A stretch of DNA of 64,000 nt from Salibacteraceae bacterium (GCA_018401875.1 JAGYJZ010000011.1:41802-105801), one strand, 5' to 3'; shown: positions 38,991 through 49,455, counted from the stretch's first letter. Notes: generated by a model not told the origin, from the letters alone. Translations and numbers: made by a program.

Positions 38991-40196
38991 ATGATTGCCC
39001 CGGGCGATAAACTGGAAATTTCGGTTTATGTTGGCCAAGAAGCCTCCATCCAAGACAACGTACAATTGTTATTTTTGGATGACAGTTACAACGTCATCAA
39101 AACTTCTTCAGTGGGCGGACTACACAACAGAACAATGAAAAAAGTGGCACTTACCATACACGATACAGACTTAGTAGTGCCGTGGAACCCGAGTAACACC
39201 TACTACATCATGCTTGGGCACAACATTGACACCAATGAACAAGTATCTCCTGAAATCATCATTCAAGACCACTACATTATTGTGCACAAGCGCCATGAAA
39301 ACACCGAAGCCGTAACCGATACGAATCATTTTAAGGTGAGGCCGAATTATGCATTTGGATGGAATACCCAAGAAAAGGTGGATGAAATTGCTGGCCCCGG
39401 AAATCACTACACCGCAAAATACTGGGATTATGACTCGCGCGCAGTTTTCCGTTGGAACACCGACCCCAGACCCAATCCTTCAATGAGTGTTTACTCGATT
39501 AATCAGGGAAATCCGATTTGGTTTAATGATCCGTTTGGGGATACTGTTAGATACGGTGGGTTTAGAGAACGGCTTGATGTGGGGATTAGTCGTTTGATGA
39601 GTAAAGAATTTCGTGAGGAATTTAATCAATTAAAGGAAGACACCGATGTCTTTACCTATAATAATACTGGAGAGGAAACTGGAGTTACTGGAAATGTGAC
39701 GTTGAAAACACCACACCTAAATTATAATGAATTCACAATCAATTACTCTACAAAAGATTCGGATAGGAAAGCCCCTAACGGTAAAGGAGCACTTCATGGA
39801 ATTTTTGAAGAAACCTTTCACGCAACTGATTATTTAAAGACACGGGATGGAGTTCCCGGTGGTTCTGGAATTGATTTGATAACAGATGCTTCTCGTACAT
39901 CCGGGTTAGGTTGGAATAACCCCGCGCAGCGTAAGACTGGCGAAGCGATGGCGTGGAAATTTGCTGCAAATAATAATATCACTGCAAAGAGTTCAGGTTA
40001 TTTTCCCAGAACTGCAGCCGGAGTGGACAGAAGAGCATTTGCAGTGAGAACCAAAATCGGCTTAATACAAGATGCGACAACAATGCAACAAATAGAAGAC
40101 ATTCTATTCAATGGATGGACTTTGGAGTATTTTATTCCGCATTATCAAGTAGGTGATAAGCCAGCCACAAAGCCAATGCCACCAACATATCGTTAG
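38991..40196 (+). CDS. 5'-truncated RHS-repeat core end fused to an uncharacterised C-terminal toxin-like domain
   Basis: RHS core end YAFGWNTQEKVDEIAGPGNHYTAKYWDYDSRAVFRWNTDPRPNPSMSVYSINQGNPIWFNDPFGD, then a variable domain with HGIFEETFHATDYL and GEAMAWKFAANN. In-frame TAG shortly upstream. Confidence 0.8.
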   Translation: MIAPGDKLEISVYVGQEASIQDNVQLLFLDDSYNVIKTSSVGGLHNRTMKKVALTIHDTDLVVPWNPSNTYYIMLGHNIDTNEQVSPEIIIQDHYIIVHKRHENTEAVTDTNHFKVRPNYAFGWNTQEKVDEIAGPGNHYTAKYWDYDSRAVFRWNTDPRPNPSMSVYSINQGNPIWFNDPFGDTVRYGGFRERLDVGISRLMSKEFREEFNQLKEDTDVFTYNNTGEETGVTGNVTLKTPHLNYNEFTINYSTKDSDRKAPNGKGALHGIFEETFHATDYLKTRDGVPGGSGIDLITDASRTSGLGWNNPAQRKTGEAMAWKFAANNNITAKSSGYFPRTAAGVDRRAFAVRTKIGLIQDATTMQQIEDILFNGWTLEYFIPHYQVGDKPATKPMPPTYR

Positions 40197-40199
40197 CGT

Positions 40200-40658
40200 A
40201 TGAAAGCTCTATTGATCATACAATTTCTTCTATTCTCAATCGTATTAAATGGACAAACTGATAGCATACATCAGAACTGGAATACACCAGTTGAGATTGA
40301 TGATTCCACGGAGTTTTTCACTTCTCCCGACAGCTTAGGCGTTCAGAGGGTTTATCATGCCAATGGAACTGTGTCTGAAGAAGGAAAATTTAAGGCTAAA
40401 TGGGTCTTTCCTTATGGTAAATTTCCTTTTCGGCATGGTCAATGGAAATTTTATAACGCTGCTGGGAATCTGGAAAAGCGAGGCAGTTATCAAAAGGGTG
40501 ATAAAGATGATCTGTGGGAGTATTTTAATGATGATGGCCAGCTCTACCGCATAGAGTTATGGAATAGGGGGGATTTTGTCGAAGGAAGGCAGTATATGGA
40601 ACCTGATCCTCGTCCAGACAGTTTAATCATGCAGAAAGGTCCTTGGTTGGCTGATTAA
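40200..40658 (+). CDS. Exported MORN-repeat/YwqK-like protein, candidate immunity partner
   Basis: Signal peptide; YHANGTVSEEGKFK, FRHGQWKFYNAAGNLEKRGSYQKGDKDDLWEYFNDDGQL. Confidence 0.75.
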   Translation: MKALLIIQFLLFSIVLNGQTDSIHQNWNTPVEIDDSTEFFTSPDSLGVQRVYHANGTVSEEGKFKAKWVFPYGKFPFRHGQWKFYNAAGNLEKRGSYQKGDKDDLWEYFNDDGQLYRIELWNRGDFVEGRQYMEPDPRPDSLIMQKGPWLAD

Positions 40659-40711
40659 CGGTGCCACTTCCCCACCGATTCGGAAAAACCAGACTTCTCG
40701 CGCTCTGCATT

Positions 40712-40996
40712 TTAACTCTGCGCCATTAAAGCATCCGCCCATGCCTCAATTTTTTTATCACGAGCGGTTTTGGCTTTTATAGTGTCGCAAATCGTGAAGA
40801 ACTCTATACCTTTTCTTTGTCCTATTGTAAAGGTGGGATGTTGCGGGTCAGGTTCACGGTGGGAATGTCCTAGCAAATCCAGCACTGCGTTTACAACATC
40901 CATTTGCAAACCATTTTTATGCAGGAATTTATCATAGCCTTCCTTCTCCCTTACGCTTTTCCACACTCTGTAATGGTCTGCCTGCATAATGAGCAA
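40712..40996 (-). CDS. Hypothetical protein
   Basis: ORF only; codon usage plausible. Confidence 0.35.
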   Translation of the reverse strand: MLIMQADHYRVWKSVREKEGYDKFLHKNGLQMDVVNAVLDLLGHSHREPDPQHPTFTIGQRKGIEFFTICDTIKAKTARDKKIEAWADALMAQS

Positions 40997-41246
40997 AAAC
41001 AGAATATGCTGCTTGATCTGTCTTTTACCACTGCTACTTCCGCAGCGATTCCGAATAAATGACTACGATAGATCGAAGTCACGCCCGTAATTTGTTGATT
41101 CAGTAGTTTTTAATGGCGAGATTCTTAAGATGCGATCGGAGTACTGAACGAGATATAATGCCAACGCTGAAAGAAGAGCCTGGTAAATTTATTTGCCAGA
41201 AAATTTTCGGTCTTTTTCCTGTTTATTGGCTGGTATTGCAAGTTTC

Positions 41247-41563
41247 GCACCCGTTTTTTTGGTTCTCGGTAATTCGCAACGCCTTTGCCCTTTGTTTTTC
41301 TCGTGAAAAATCCAATACTTTTTGCGGTTGGGTGTATGCTTCTATTGGCACTAGGCCGTTCAATGAAATATGTGGGCGCTGATAATTGTAATCGTGCGCT
41401 ACAAAACCGAGAACCTTTTTGAGTGCTGTTTCAGTACGCGGATTGCAATGACGCAGGTATCTTTTCACTGTGCGGTTGACGGCTTCCACGGGAGAGTTTG
41501 AAAATTGGATGTCTTTTTGGGCGATGATCTTAGTGATCTTCGGGTGGGGCGTTTTTTGAAGCA
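41247..41563 (-). pseudogene. IS3-like transposase C-terminal remnant (rve_3 region)
   Basis: KIIAQKDIQFSNSPVEAVNRTVKRYLRHCNPRTETALKKVLGFVAHDYNYQRPHISLNGLVPIEAY. No intact N-terminal half. Confidence 0.8.
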
Positions 41564-41959
41564 GATCATCAATGGTGGTGGCGTGGTTCCTTCTTTGCCT
41601 CTTTCTTTTGTGTCCAAAAGAAACGAAGGGAATTTGCCATTTTGTTTGTCCTTCTTTTCTTTTGGCTTGACCCAAAAGAAACAAAAACTCAAGGCCTTTC
41701 CTTCTTCGTAGCCAATGTATGAGGTGCCTATTGTCTGTCCCTTCGAGTGATCCGCGTTAAGCGGGATTGTATCCCTCGGCTGCCAAAGGCTTGCCGCAGG
41801 CGATGCGAGAAGCGGCAAGACATTGGATAATGTTCACGTTTGCTGTCATCCTTCTCGATATTTCCGCCAGCTGGCGGACACTCGAAGAGACAGCATAAAC
41901 TAGATTCACACCGAAATGCTGAATCTTGGATGAAGACTTCACAGCAATAGCGGTGAGGT

Positions 41960-42592
41960 TTACTTATAAAATTCTTCTGTCAAAAAGATGACAGTATCAA
42001 TAAAATATAGGATTCCATCTTTCGTCAATACATTCTCATCATGCAAGTCTTCGATGATTACGCCTAGATCTTTATTGAAATAATCATGATTCCGATTATT
42101 AATAAAGCCATTTGATTCAAAAAACAACTTTACCTTCTTTAAATCTGTTGCCTCGGTTATGGTGACATAAGGCTGTTCAACAACGGCATACAAAACGCCT
42201 TCGATTTCCGTAAAACCAGCCAATTCGTAAGCAGTATCTGGAAAAAAGAAATTATGAACTAGAAGATTGATGAGGTAATCAAACCAAGATGTATAATAAA
42301 TTGAGTCATTTAATTTGGAAACTTTCGACTCGTTTTTCAAATAAACCTTTTGTTCTGCACCCTCACTTACATAGCTATTAAGATCGATTGTAACCCATAA
42401 ATTGTGCTCCTGAATGAACTTTATTAAATCCTTTGTTTCTTCAATTTTGAAGTACTTTGATTCTTGAGGAATAAGGCTTGTTTTATTGCGTACTCTAAGG
42501 TAATTGGCAATTGTTTGGATAATTGCACTTTCGCTATTTTGGCTCTTTCCTGAAACGATAAGCTTGATTTCATCTTTTAAAGTTTTACGCAC
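41960..42592 (-). CDS. Putative polyvalent protein kinase domain protein
   Basis: SEGAEQKVYLKNESKVSKLND...YLINLLVHNFFFPDTAYELAGF...YAVVEQPYVTITEATDLKKVKLFFESNGF...LGVIIEDLHDENVLTKDGILYFIDTVIFL. Confidence 0.65.
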   Translation of the reverse strand: MRKTLKDEIKLIVSGKSQNSESAIIQTIANYLRVRNKTSLIPQESKYFKIEETKDLIKFIQEHNLWVTIDLNSYVSEGAEQKVYLKNESKVSKLNDSIYYTSWFDYLINLLVHNFFFPDTAYELAGFTEIEGVLYAVVEQPYVTITEATDLKKVKLFFESNGFINNRNHDYFNKDLGVIIEDLHDENVLTKDGILYFIDTVIFLTEEFYK

Positions 42593-43024
42593 TACGCAAA
42601 ACTACTTTTATTTTAAGAATTAATCAGTCTTTGAACAACTCTGCTGCGTCCGCAGCGATACGAATAAACAGCTACCACACCCCTCGACACGATCAGGATA
42701 GACATCTAAACAATTAATTACAAAAATCATTATTACTTCCTTGAAACCATGGCTTTGGATTGTCAATAATCTCAATTGTGCGCTTCTTTGAAGCGAGCAT
42801 GCCGTAAACCCGAGAACTTATCAAAATCCAACTAGCTGTTTTATGTCTTGATACAATCCCGCTCGTGGCGCGATCACTCGACTTGACAGCATATAGTTCG
42901 AGGTTCATAGTTCAAGGTCAGCTGGCGCGACAATTATGAATTATGAATCGTCTTCTGCTCTCAACCATGAACTGAGGCTGCTGAAGGCTGACGAAAGAAC
43001 CATGAACTTCTATAACTTAATAAG

Positions 43025-43149
43025 CTTTGCTTCTTTCTTTTGGGTACAAAAGAAATGAAGATAGATGTTCTTTTTATTTGACTTTTTCAACTTTGTCTTG
43101 ACCTCGCTCTGCCATAGCTACGCGGAGGCGCAGCACAAAGTTGAGCAAA
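43025..43149. repeat. Dispersed repeat copy B1
   Basis: Matches 38621-38746. Confidence 0.88.
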
Positions 43150-43328
43150 CCTTTAGCTCATGAACTCCCGAAAAAACAAACAGACCTGTGAATAAAGATC
43201 AAGGCTTGTGCTCGCATCCTCGAAATACGCACTGTATCGATACTCCTATTTTCAGCAAGGTCCACTTCGAGACGCTCCCTGCGGTCGCCCTCAGTATGAC
43301 CTTTCTGAAAAAGAGCACTAAACCTCTC

Positions 43329-43408
43329 GAATTCAAGGCCTTTCCTACTTCGTAGCCAGCAGGTTTAGTTGCTTTTTGTCTGTCACTTGGTGCTTAACGC
43401 AATGCTAA
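43329..43408. repeat. Dispersed repeat copy B2
   Basis: Matches 38871-38950. Confidence 0.85.
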
Positions 43409-43591
43409 ATCTTGGGTGAAGACTTCACAGCAATAGCGGTGAGGAAGTTCAGTGTTCATGGTTAAGAGGTTTATGGTTGGCTGACAACTGATATCTGACA
43501 GCTGAAAGCTTATAGTATTATCAATGATGAATTATAAATTATAAACCCCCTTCAGCACTTAACTCCTTCACTCATCAACTCCAAACCAACC

Positions 43592-44662
43592 CTAAACCCG
43601 ATAACAAATCGCATTGATATTCATGCCTGAACCCACAGAAGCGAACAATACCAAATCGCCTTCCTTTATGCTGTGGCCTTCCAATTTTCCTTTTCGAATG
43701 CGATCAAAAAGTGTGGGCACTGTGGCTACTGAACTATTGCCAAGTTCATGCACGCTCATCGGCATGATATTTTTTGGGGTGTCTTTGATGCCATAGAGTC
43801 GGTACAGTCGTTTCACAACGCCTTCATCGAGTTTTTCATTGGCTTGATGAATGAAGATTTTTTTTACTTCTTCGATGCTCACTCCGGCTTTATCCATGGC
43901 TGATTTCATGGCTAGAGGCACGTTGGTCAAGGCGAATTCGTACACTTTTCGGCCATTCATCTTGATGTACCTTACACGTGGATCGGCTTCTGGCAGGTTT
44001 GACTTACCCAGAAACAAGTAGTAGGCTTCTTCTTCGGTAAAGGTCATGCTGGCGGTTGACAAAATGCCTTGATTTCGTTCTGTTTCAGCGGCTTGAATGA
44101 TGCACGCTCCTGCTCCATCGGCAAATATCATGCTGTCGCGGTCGTGGATGTCGAGTACGCGCGATAAGGTCTCGCTGCCTATCACAAGTGCTGTTTTTGC
44201 TTCACCCGCCTTGAAAAAAGCGTTGGCTTGAATGACTCCTTGAATCCAGCCCGGACAGCCAAACAAAATATCGTAGGCTACGCACAGCGGGTTTTTGATC
44301 TTCAACTCATGCTTCACACGGCTCGACAAAGCCGGCAATACATCTGTTTGGATGGTATGTTTTACCACATTACCGAAGTTATGTGCAAAAATGATTTGAT
44401 CGATGGATTCAGGATCAATACCAGCATCTTCAATCGCCATTTTGGCTGCAATTAACCCTATGCTTGATGCGTCAAGATCTTCAGAAACGTACCTGCGTTC
44501 GCGAATGCCGGTGATGTTTTCGAATTTCTCTGAGATAACTTCACCCGGAGATTCGATTAATTCTTGATCGCTCGTGTAAAACCGATGCTGATGAAAGGCA
44601 CTATTCGGTTGCACAATTTCCGGAATGTAACTTCCCGTTCCCGTAATTACTGACTTTATCAT
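43592..44662 (-). CDS. 3-oxoacyl-ACP synthase III family protein
   Basis: ITGTGSYIPE...CPGWIQGVIQANAFFKAGEAKTALVIGSETLSRVLD...DGAGACIIQ...FIHQANEKL...GNSSVATVP. Confidence 0.9.
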   Translation of the reverse strand: MIKSVITGTGSYIPEIVQPNSAFHQHRFYTSDQELIESPGEVISEKFENITGIRERRYVSEDLDASSIGLIAAKMAIEDAGIDPESIDQIIFAHNFGNVVKHTIQTDVLPALSSRVKHELKIKNPLCVAYDILFGCPGWIQGVIQANAFFKAGEAKTALVIGSETLSRVLDIHDRDSMIFADGAGACIIQAAETERNQGILSTASMTFTEEEAYYLFLGKSNLPEADPRVRYIKMNGRKVYEFALTNVPLAMKSAMDKAGVSIEEVKKIFIHQANEKLDEGVVKRLYRLYGIKDTPKNIMPMSVHELGNSSVATVPTLFDRIRKGKLEGHSIKEGDLVLFASVGSGMNINAICYRV

Positions 44663-44779
44663 AGCTCTCTGTTGATTGTCAATGTTAAAACTTTACGCAC
44701 GAACCTGCTAATAAAGTTTTAAAAACTATTTAAAACAACGGTTGTGCATGGTGAGCGCTACCCGAGTTATCTCTTTATT

Positions 44780-45562
44780 TTACTCTTGTAATGACTTGAT
44801 AAACAAGATTGAGCGTTCATTAAACGCCTCAGGCTGTTCTACATTCACCACATGGCCGCAATGAGGAATAACGAACAACTGCGCTGAATGGTGCACCATT
44901 TCGATGCGCTTCACCGCTGGCAAAAACATGTGATCTTCTTCGCCCATGATGTAAAGTGTTGGGATTCCCGCGTCTTTTGAGCGAAAAAATGACAGCAATG
45001 GGTTCACTTCAGTAATGAGCGAAAACCAGCGTTTAAACTCCTTTTGATAGAGCTTCTTTGCCTCGTTGATGAATAGATTTCTCGACTCTTTGTGCGAGTT
45101 TTTAGGCATGATAACAAAAGCGAATATTCGGTATAGAATCAAATAAGGAAGGATGCTTTTTAGCGCATCACCCAATCGCATCAGCACTTGTCCTTTGCGG
45201 TTGAGTTTCATAATGGCGCCACCGAGAATCATGCTTGAAACGCGCTCTGGAAAACGTTCGGTAATTTCTCTAATAATGATAGTGCCCAACGAAATTCCCA
45301 CGAAATGGCTTGAGGCAATTTTAAGGTGATTGAGCACTTCAATCACTTCATCGCCAATCACATCAAATGAATATCGCTTCAGGTTCTCGTAGATCGGTCG
45401 CTTGCTCTTACCATGACCGCGCAAATCGATCAACAGCACATTAAAGTTTTGCTTGAATGCGCGAATCTGCTTATACCAAATTGAGCTGCTTCCTCCTGCA
45501 CCGTGCACGAACGTTACCCATTGGGCACTCTGAGAATGAACATGTGTGGTAAAATGGAGCAT
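44780..45562 (-). CDS. Alpha/beta hydrolase
   Basis: VTFVHGAGGSSSIWYKQIRAFKQNFNVLLIDLRGHGKSKRP...HFVGISLGTII...HCGHVVNVEQPEAFNE. Confidence 0.9.
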   Translation of the reverse strand: MLHFTTHVHSQSAQWVTFVHGAGGSSSIWYKQIRAFKQNFNVLLIDLRGHGKSKRPIYENLKRYSFDVIGDEVIEVLNHLKIASSHFVGISLGTIIIREITERFPERVSSMILGGAIMKLNRKGQVLMRLGDALKSILPYLILYRIFAFVIMPKNSHKESRNLFINEAKKLYQKEFKRWFSLITEVNPLLSFFRSKDAGIPTLYIMGEEDHMFLPAVKRIEMVHHSAQLFVIPHCGHVVNVEQPEAFNERSILFIKSLQE

Positions 45563-45822
45563 TGACTTAAAACAAAGATTTGTCTTTTTAGTTTAGGAGT
45601 GAGCATTTTGCGATGAGCGCATTCGACAAGCTTTCGTTGATTTTATTGCGCTCGTTTGCAGCTTGATTCATCCAGGAGATTTCCGTGCAAAGAAATCGTA
45701 ATCTTCTGGATGTAAAGGTTCTGTTTTTGAAAAAGATCTGAAGCCCAACCAGCGCTTCGTTGATTTCATTGAAGAGCATCTATGATTCAACGCAATCGCT
45801 TCAATTTGAACTATATCTGAAT

Positions 45823-47721
45823 CTACAGCGCTCCAGCCACGATTTCATCTACTACATCCGGGTCGAGCAAGGTGGAAATGTCACCCAATTTGTCAGCCTC
45901 GCCTTCGGCAACTTTTCTCAGAATTCTGCGCATGATTTTCCCCGACCGTGTTTTCGGAAGTCCAGACACAAACTGAATTTTCTCTGGCTTGGCTATCTTC
46001 CCTATTTGCTCTACCACGGTTTCTACAATCTCTGCGCGGGCTGTTTCTCGGTCATCAGGCAAGGTTTCACACACCACAAAAGCATAAATCCCTTGTCCTT
46101 TCACCGCATGCGGGTAACCCACCACTGCTGACTCAATGACCATTTTATTGGCATTGATGGCGTTTTCAATTTCTGCTGTTCCAAAGCGGTGGCCGCTCAC
46201 GTTGATTACGTCATCTACCCTGCCGATAATCCGGTACATGCCGTTTTCGTCTCGTTTGGCGCCATCGCCAGTAAAGTAATATCCTTTGTAGTGCGAGAAA
46301 TAGGTGACTCGGCAGCGCTCATGGTCGCCATAGGTAGTTCTCAAGATTGAAGGCCACGGATGTTTGATGCACAGGTAGCCTTCCACCATGTTTTCTTCGA
46401 TCTCTTTGCCTTCTTGGTTTAAAAGCACGGGCTGAATGCCAGGAAGAGGAAAACCTGCATGGGCAGGTCGCATCGGACTTAAATCGCCCAATCCAGAAAT
46501 CATAATTCCTCCTGTTTCTGTTTGCCACCACGTATCGACTACCGGGCACCGCTCTTTTCCCACGTGGATGTAATACCACTTCCACGCCTCTTCATTGATG
46601 GGCTCGCCAACGGTTCCTAACACCTTGAGCGAATCGAGGCTGTAAGAAAGCACATGGTCTTCGCCAAAGGCCATCAGAGCGCGAATGGCAGTTGGGGCGG
46701 TATAAAACTGGTTGACCCCGTGTTTATCGCAAACCTGCCAAAAACGCCCTGCGTCAGGATACGTAGGAACACCTTCAAACATGAGTGTTGTAGCTCCCGA
46801 AAGCAGTGGGCCATAAACGATGTAGCTGTGACCTGTAATCCACCCAACATCAGCAGTGCACCAGTAAATATCGCTCTCTTCACACTGAAAAACGTTCTGA
46901 AATGAATAGGCGGTGTACACCATATATCCACCGTGTGTATGAACGACTCCTTTTGGTTTGCCCGTTGAGCCTGATGTGTAAAGGATAAACAACATGTCTT
47001 CCGAGTCCATTTCTTCAGCCGGACAGTCTTTTGACATTCCCTTGATGGCGTCATTCCACCAAATATCTCTTCCATGAACCATGTTGGGCGACCAACCCAC
47101 ACAGTCGTAAACAATCACTTTTTCAATGGAATCGCAGGTGCGCAGCGCTTCATCCACTACCCGTTTAAGTGGCACTTGCTTGGTTCCTCGGTTCAATCCA
47201 TCTGCTGTGATCACCATTTTGGCTTGTGCGTCATTGATTCGATCGGCCATGGCGTGAGCGCTAAATCCGGCAAACACAACGGAATGTATTGCTCCGATGC
47301 GCGCGCAGGCCAACACTGCGATGGTCAATTCTGGAATCATGGGCATGTAAATAACCACACGGTCGCCCTTTTTGATGCCTTGTGCTTTTAGGGCGTTGGC
47401 AAATTCGCACACCTTTTCGTGCAACTCGCGGTAGGTATATCGAACGAAGCGCTCTTTCGGATCGTTGGGTTCCCAAATCAATGCGAGCTTGTTTCCACGC
47501 GTGGCCAAATGCCGGTCCAGGCAGTTCTCAGTTATATTTAACTTACCACCTACAAACCACTTAATATCAGGAGTTTCAAATTCCCAATCACATACTTTAT
47601 CAAACTTTTTTCGCCAGGCAAATGTTTCCGCTATTTCTCCCCAGAAGTGCTCGGGATTTTCGATGCTTTGAGCGTATTTCTGATGGTATTCTTCGATTGA
47701 TCTAATCCTTAGGTCTTTCAT
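45823..47721 (-). CDS. acs: Acetate--CoA ligase
   Basis: YTSGSTGKPKGVVHTHGGYMVYTA...WCTADVGWITGHSYIVYGPLLSGAT...TWWQTETGGIMIS...PKTRSGKIMRRILR. Confidence 0.96.
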   Translation of the reverse strand: MKDLRIRSIEEYHQKYAQSIENPEHFWGEIAETFAWRKKFDKVCDWEFETPDIKWFVGGKLNITENCLDRHLATRGNKLALIWEPNDPKERFVRYTYRELHEKVCEFANALKAQGIKKGDRVVIYMPMIPELTIAVLACARIGAIHSVVFAGFSAHAMADRINDAQAKMVITADGLNRGTKQVPLKRVVDEALRTCDSIEKVIVYDCVGWSPNMVHGRDIWWNDAIKGMSKDCPAEEMDSEDMLFILYTSGSTGKPKGVVHTHGGYMVYTAYSFQNVFQCEESDIYWCTADVGWITGHSYIVYGPLLSGATTLMFEGVPTYPDAGRFWQVCDKHGVNQFYTAPTAIRALMAFGEDHVLSYSLDSLKVLGTVGEPINEEAWKWYYIHVGKERCPVVDTWWQTETGGIMISGLGDLSPMRPAHAGFPLPGIQPVLLNQEGKEIEENMVEGYLCIKHPWPSILRTTYGDHERCRVTYFSHYKGYYFTGDGAKRDENGMYRIIGRVDDVINVSGHRFGTAEIENAINANKMVIESAVVGYPHAVKGQGIYAFVVCETLPDDRETARAEIVETVVEQIGKIAKPEKIQFVSGLPKTRSGKIMRRILRKVAEGEADKLGDISTLLDPDVVDEIVAGAL

Positions 47722-47827
47722 GAATGGTAATTTTTAAGCGTATAGAATCCGAAGGAAACAAAAATTAATGAAAGCGCAGTTTGGTGGTGTTCGATCTTGT
47801 TTTTGGGAGATTGTTTTAAGATTGTGC

Positions 47828-48895
47828 CTACATCCACCCTTTGCGTTTGAAGTAAACGATCATTCCTCCTGAAAGAATGACCATCACAAGCAGCATGATG
47901 TGGTAACTGTATTTAAAATGCAGCTCTGGCAGGTTGTCGAAGTTGGTTCCATAAATTCCCGCAATGAACGTGAGCGGAATGAAAATTACAGAGAAAATGG
48001 TGAGGAAGCGCATGATGTCGTTCAGCTTGCTCGAAACGGTGGTATGGTAAATATTGAGCTGATCTGAAAGAATTTCGCGGTAGCTGTCTGAGGTTTCAAC
48101 GGCCTGATTGATGTTGTCTTGCAGCTCCTTAAAATGCACGCCTGTAGTTTCAAAGTCGATGAAATCAGAATCTAATTTGACCAATGAGGTGATCATTTCT
48201 TTGGCCGGGATGATGTTTTTTCTGAGGTAGTTCATTTCGCGCTTGAACGAATTGATCTGAAAAAGCGCGTTTTCACTGGGTTCGGGCAAGAGGGTTTCTT
48301 CCAATGTTTCGATGCGATCGCCCAACAAACTCAGTACGTATATGTAGTTATCGATGACGATGTCGAGCAATGCGAATGCCAAATAATCTGAACTTGAATT
48401 TCGAATTTTCTTCTTCCCATTGCGAATGCGATCGCGCACGGGCTCAAACACATCACCTTTGGTTTCTTGAAACGAAATGAGGATTCCATTGGCTACAACC
48501 AGGCTTAAGTTTTCCATGTGAAGTCGGTTTTTCGCCTCTTCGTAGCGCATCATTTTCATCGAAATGAACAAGCAGTTATCGTGTTCAACCACTTTAGGGC
48601 GTATGCTGGTGTTGAGCACGTCAGACAACACCATCCGATCCAACTCAAACGCCTCGCCTACTTCAGCAATCAACGATTCATCGTGCAGTCCGTCAATGTT
48701 GAGCCACGACACGGTATCGGTTTCGTTGAAAGGTAGAGCTTCAGCAATGCTTTTAAGTTTTAGTTCAACCATACTGTCGGCTGAGAAATCCATCATGCGC
48801 AAGTGCGTCTTATCTGATTTTCGCTTTCCCTTAAACTTGAGTTCAAACGGTGAGAGTCCGATGTCGGATTGATTCTGAGATATAAATCGCGCCAT
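47828..48895 (-). CDS. corA: Magnesium/cobalt transporter CorA
   Basis: C-terminal YGTNF motif in FIPLTFIAGIYGTNFDNLPELHFKYSYHIMLLVM. Confidence 0.93.
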   Translation of the reverse strand: MARFISQNQSDIGLSPFELKFKGKRKSDKTHLRMMDFSADSMVELKLKSIAEALPFNETDTVSWLNIDGLHDESLIAEVGEAFELDRMVLSDVLNTSIRPKVVEHDNCLFISMKMMRYEEAKNRLHMENLSLVVANGILISFQETKGDVFEPVRDRIRNGKKKIRNSSSDYLAFALLDIVIDNYIYVLSLLGDRIETLEETLLPEPSENALFQINSFKREMNYLRKNIIPAKEMITSLVKLDSDFIDFETTGVHFKELQDNINQAVETSDSYREILSDQLNIYHTTVSSKLNDIMRFLTIFSVIFIPLTFIAGIYGTNFDNLPELHFKYSYHIMLLVMVILSGGMIVYFKRKGWM

Positions 48896-49069
48896 AACTT
48901 TTTATTAGATGGTGAGCAATTTACAACAAGCTGCACGATCATTCAATTGGCTGATATTGGAATTACCACACGAGTTCCGTTAATACATTTCCAAAAGGCA
49001 CTCGCGTATGTATGAATTGTCACGCTTGCAAGCAATTTGATTCTCGATATTCGCAGTAAATTTAGAAGC

Positions 49070-49438
49070 ATGTGGAACCCGTTTTCGAGCAGAGAGAACC
49101 TTCATCAATCGTGGCAAACCATTCAAAGCGTGAAAGAACTGGATGACGCCATTGCTGAAAGTCATTTAAAACCCATCATTCTTTTTAAACACAGCACCTC
49201 GTGCAGCCGCAGTGCATTTGCCAAGCATCGACTCGAGTCAAGCTACAGTCTTTCACCCGATGCTGCTACGTTTTATTACTTAGACTTGCTCAATCACCGC
49301 GATGTTTCCAACGCCATTGCTGCCGAGCTTAACGTTGTGCATCAAAGTCCTCAAATCATCCTGGTTAAAAAAGGAAAAGCCGTTTTCAACACTTCTCATG
49401 AAAGCATAAGCTTGAGAAGCATCGAAGAACGGCTTTAA
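49070..49438 (+). CDS. ytxJ: Bacillithiol system redox-active protein YtxJ
   Basis: PIILFKHSTSCSRSAFAKHRLE...YLDLLNHRDVSNAIAAELNVVHQSPQIILVKKGKAVFNTSHESI. Confidence 0.88.
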   Translation: MWNPFSSRENLHQSWQTIQSVKELDDAIAESHLKPIILFKHSTSCSRSAFAKHRLESSYSLSPDAATFYYLDLLNHRDVSNAIAAELNVVHQSPQIILVKKGKAVFNTSHESISLRSIEERL

Positions 49439-49455
49439 ACCACCACGAAAAATGC

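Noticed and set aside
41465-41818. Minus-strand ORF 41465-41818 and + ORF 41505-41711
   Set aside because: They translate the TTTCTTTTGG/CAAAAGAAA repeats and overlap the IS remnant out of frame.
42714-42908. Small ORF 42714-42908 (-)
   Set aside because: Short, no recognisable motif, embedded in repeat-rich intergenic DNA.
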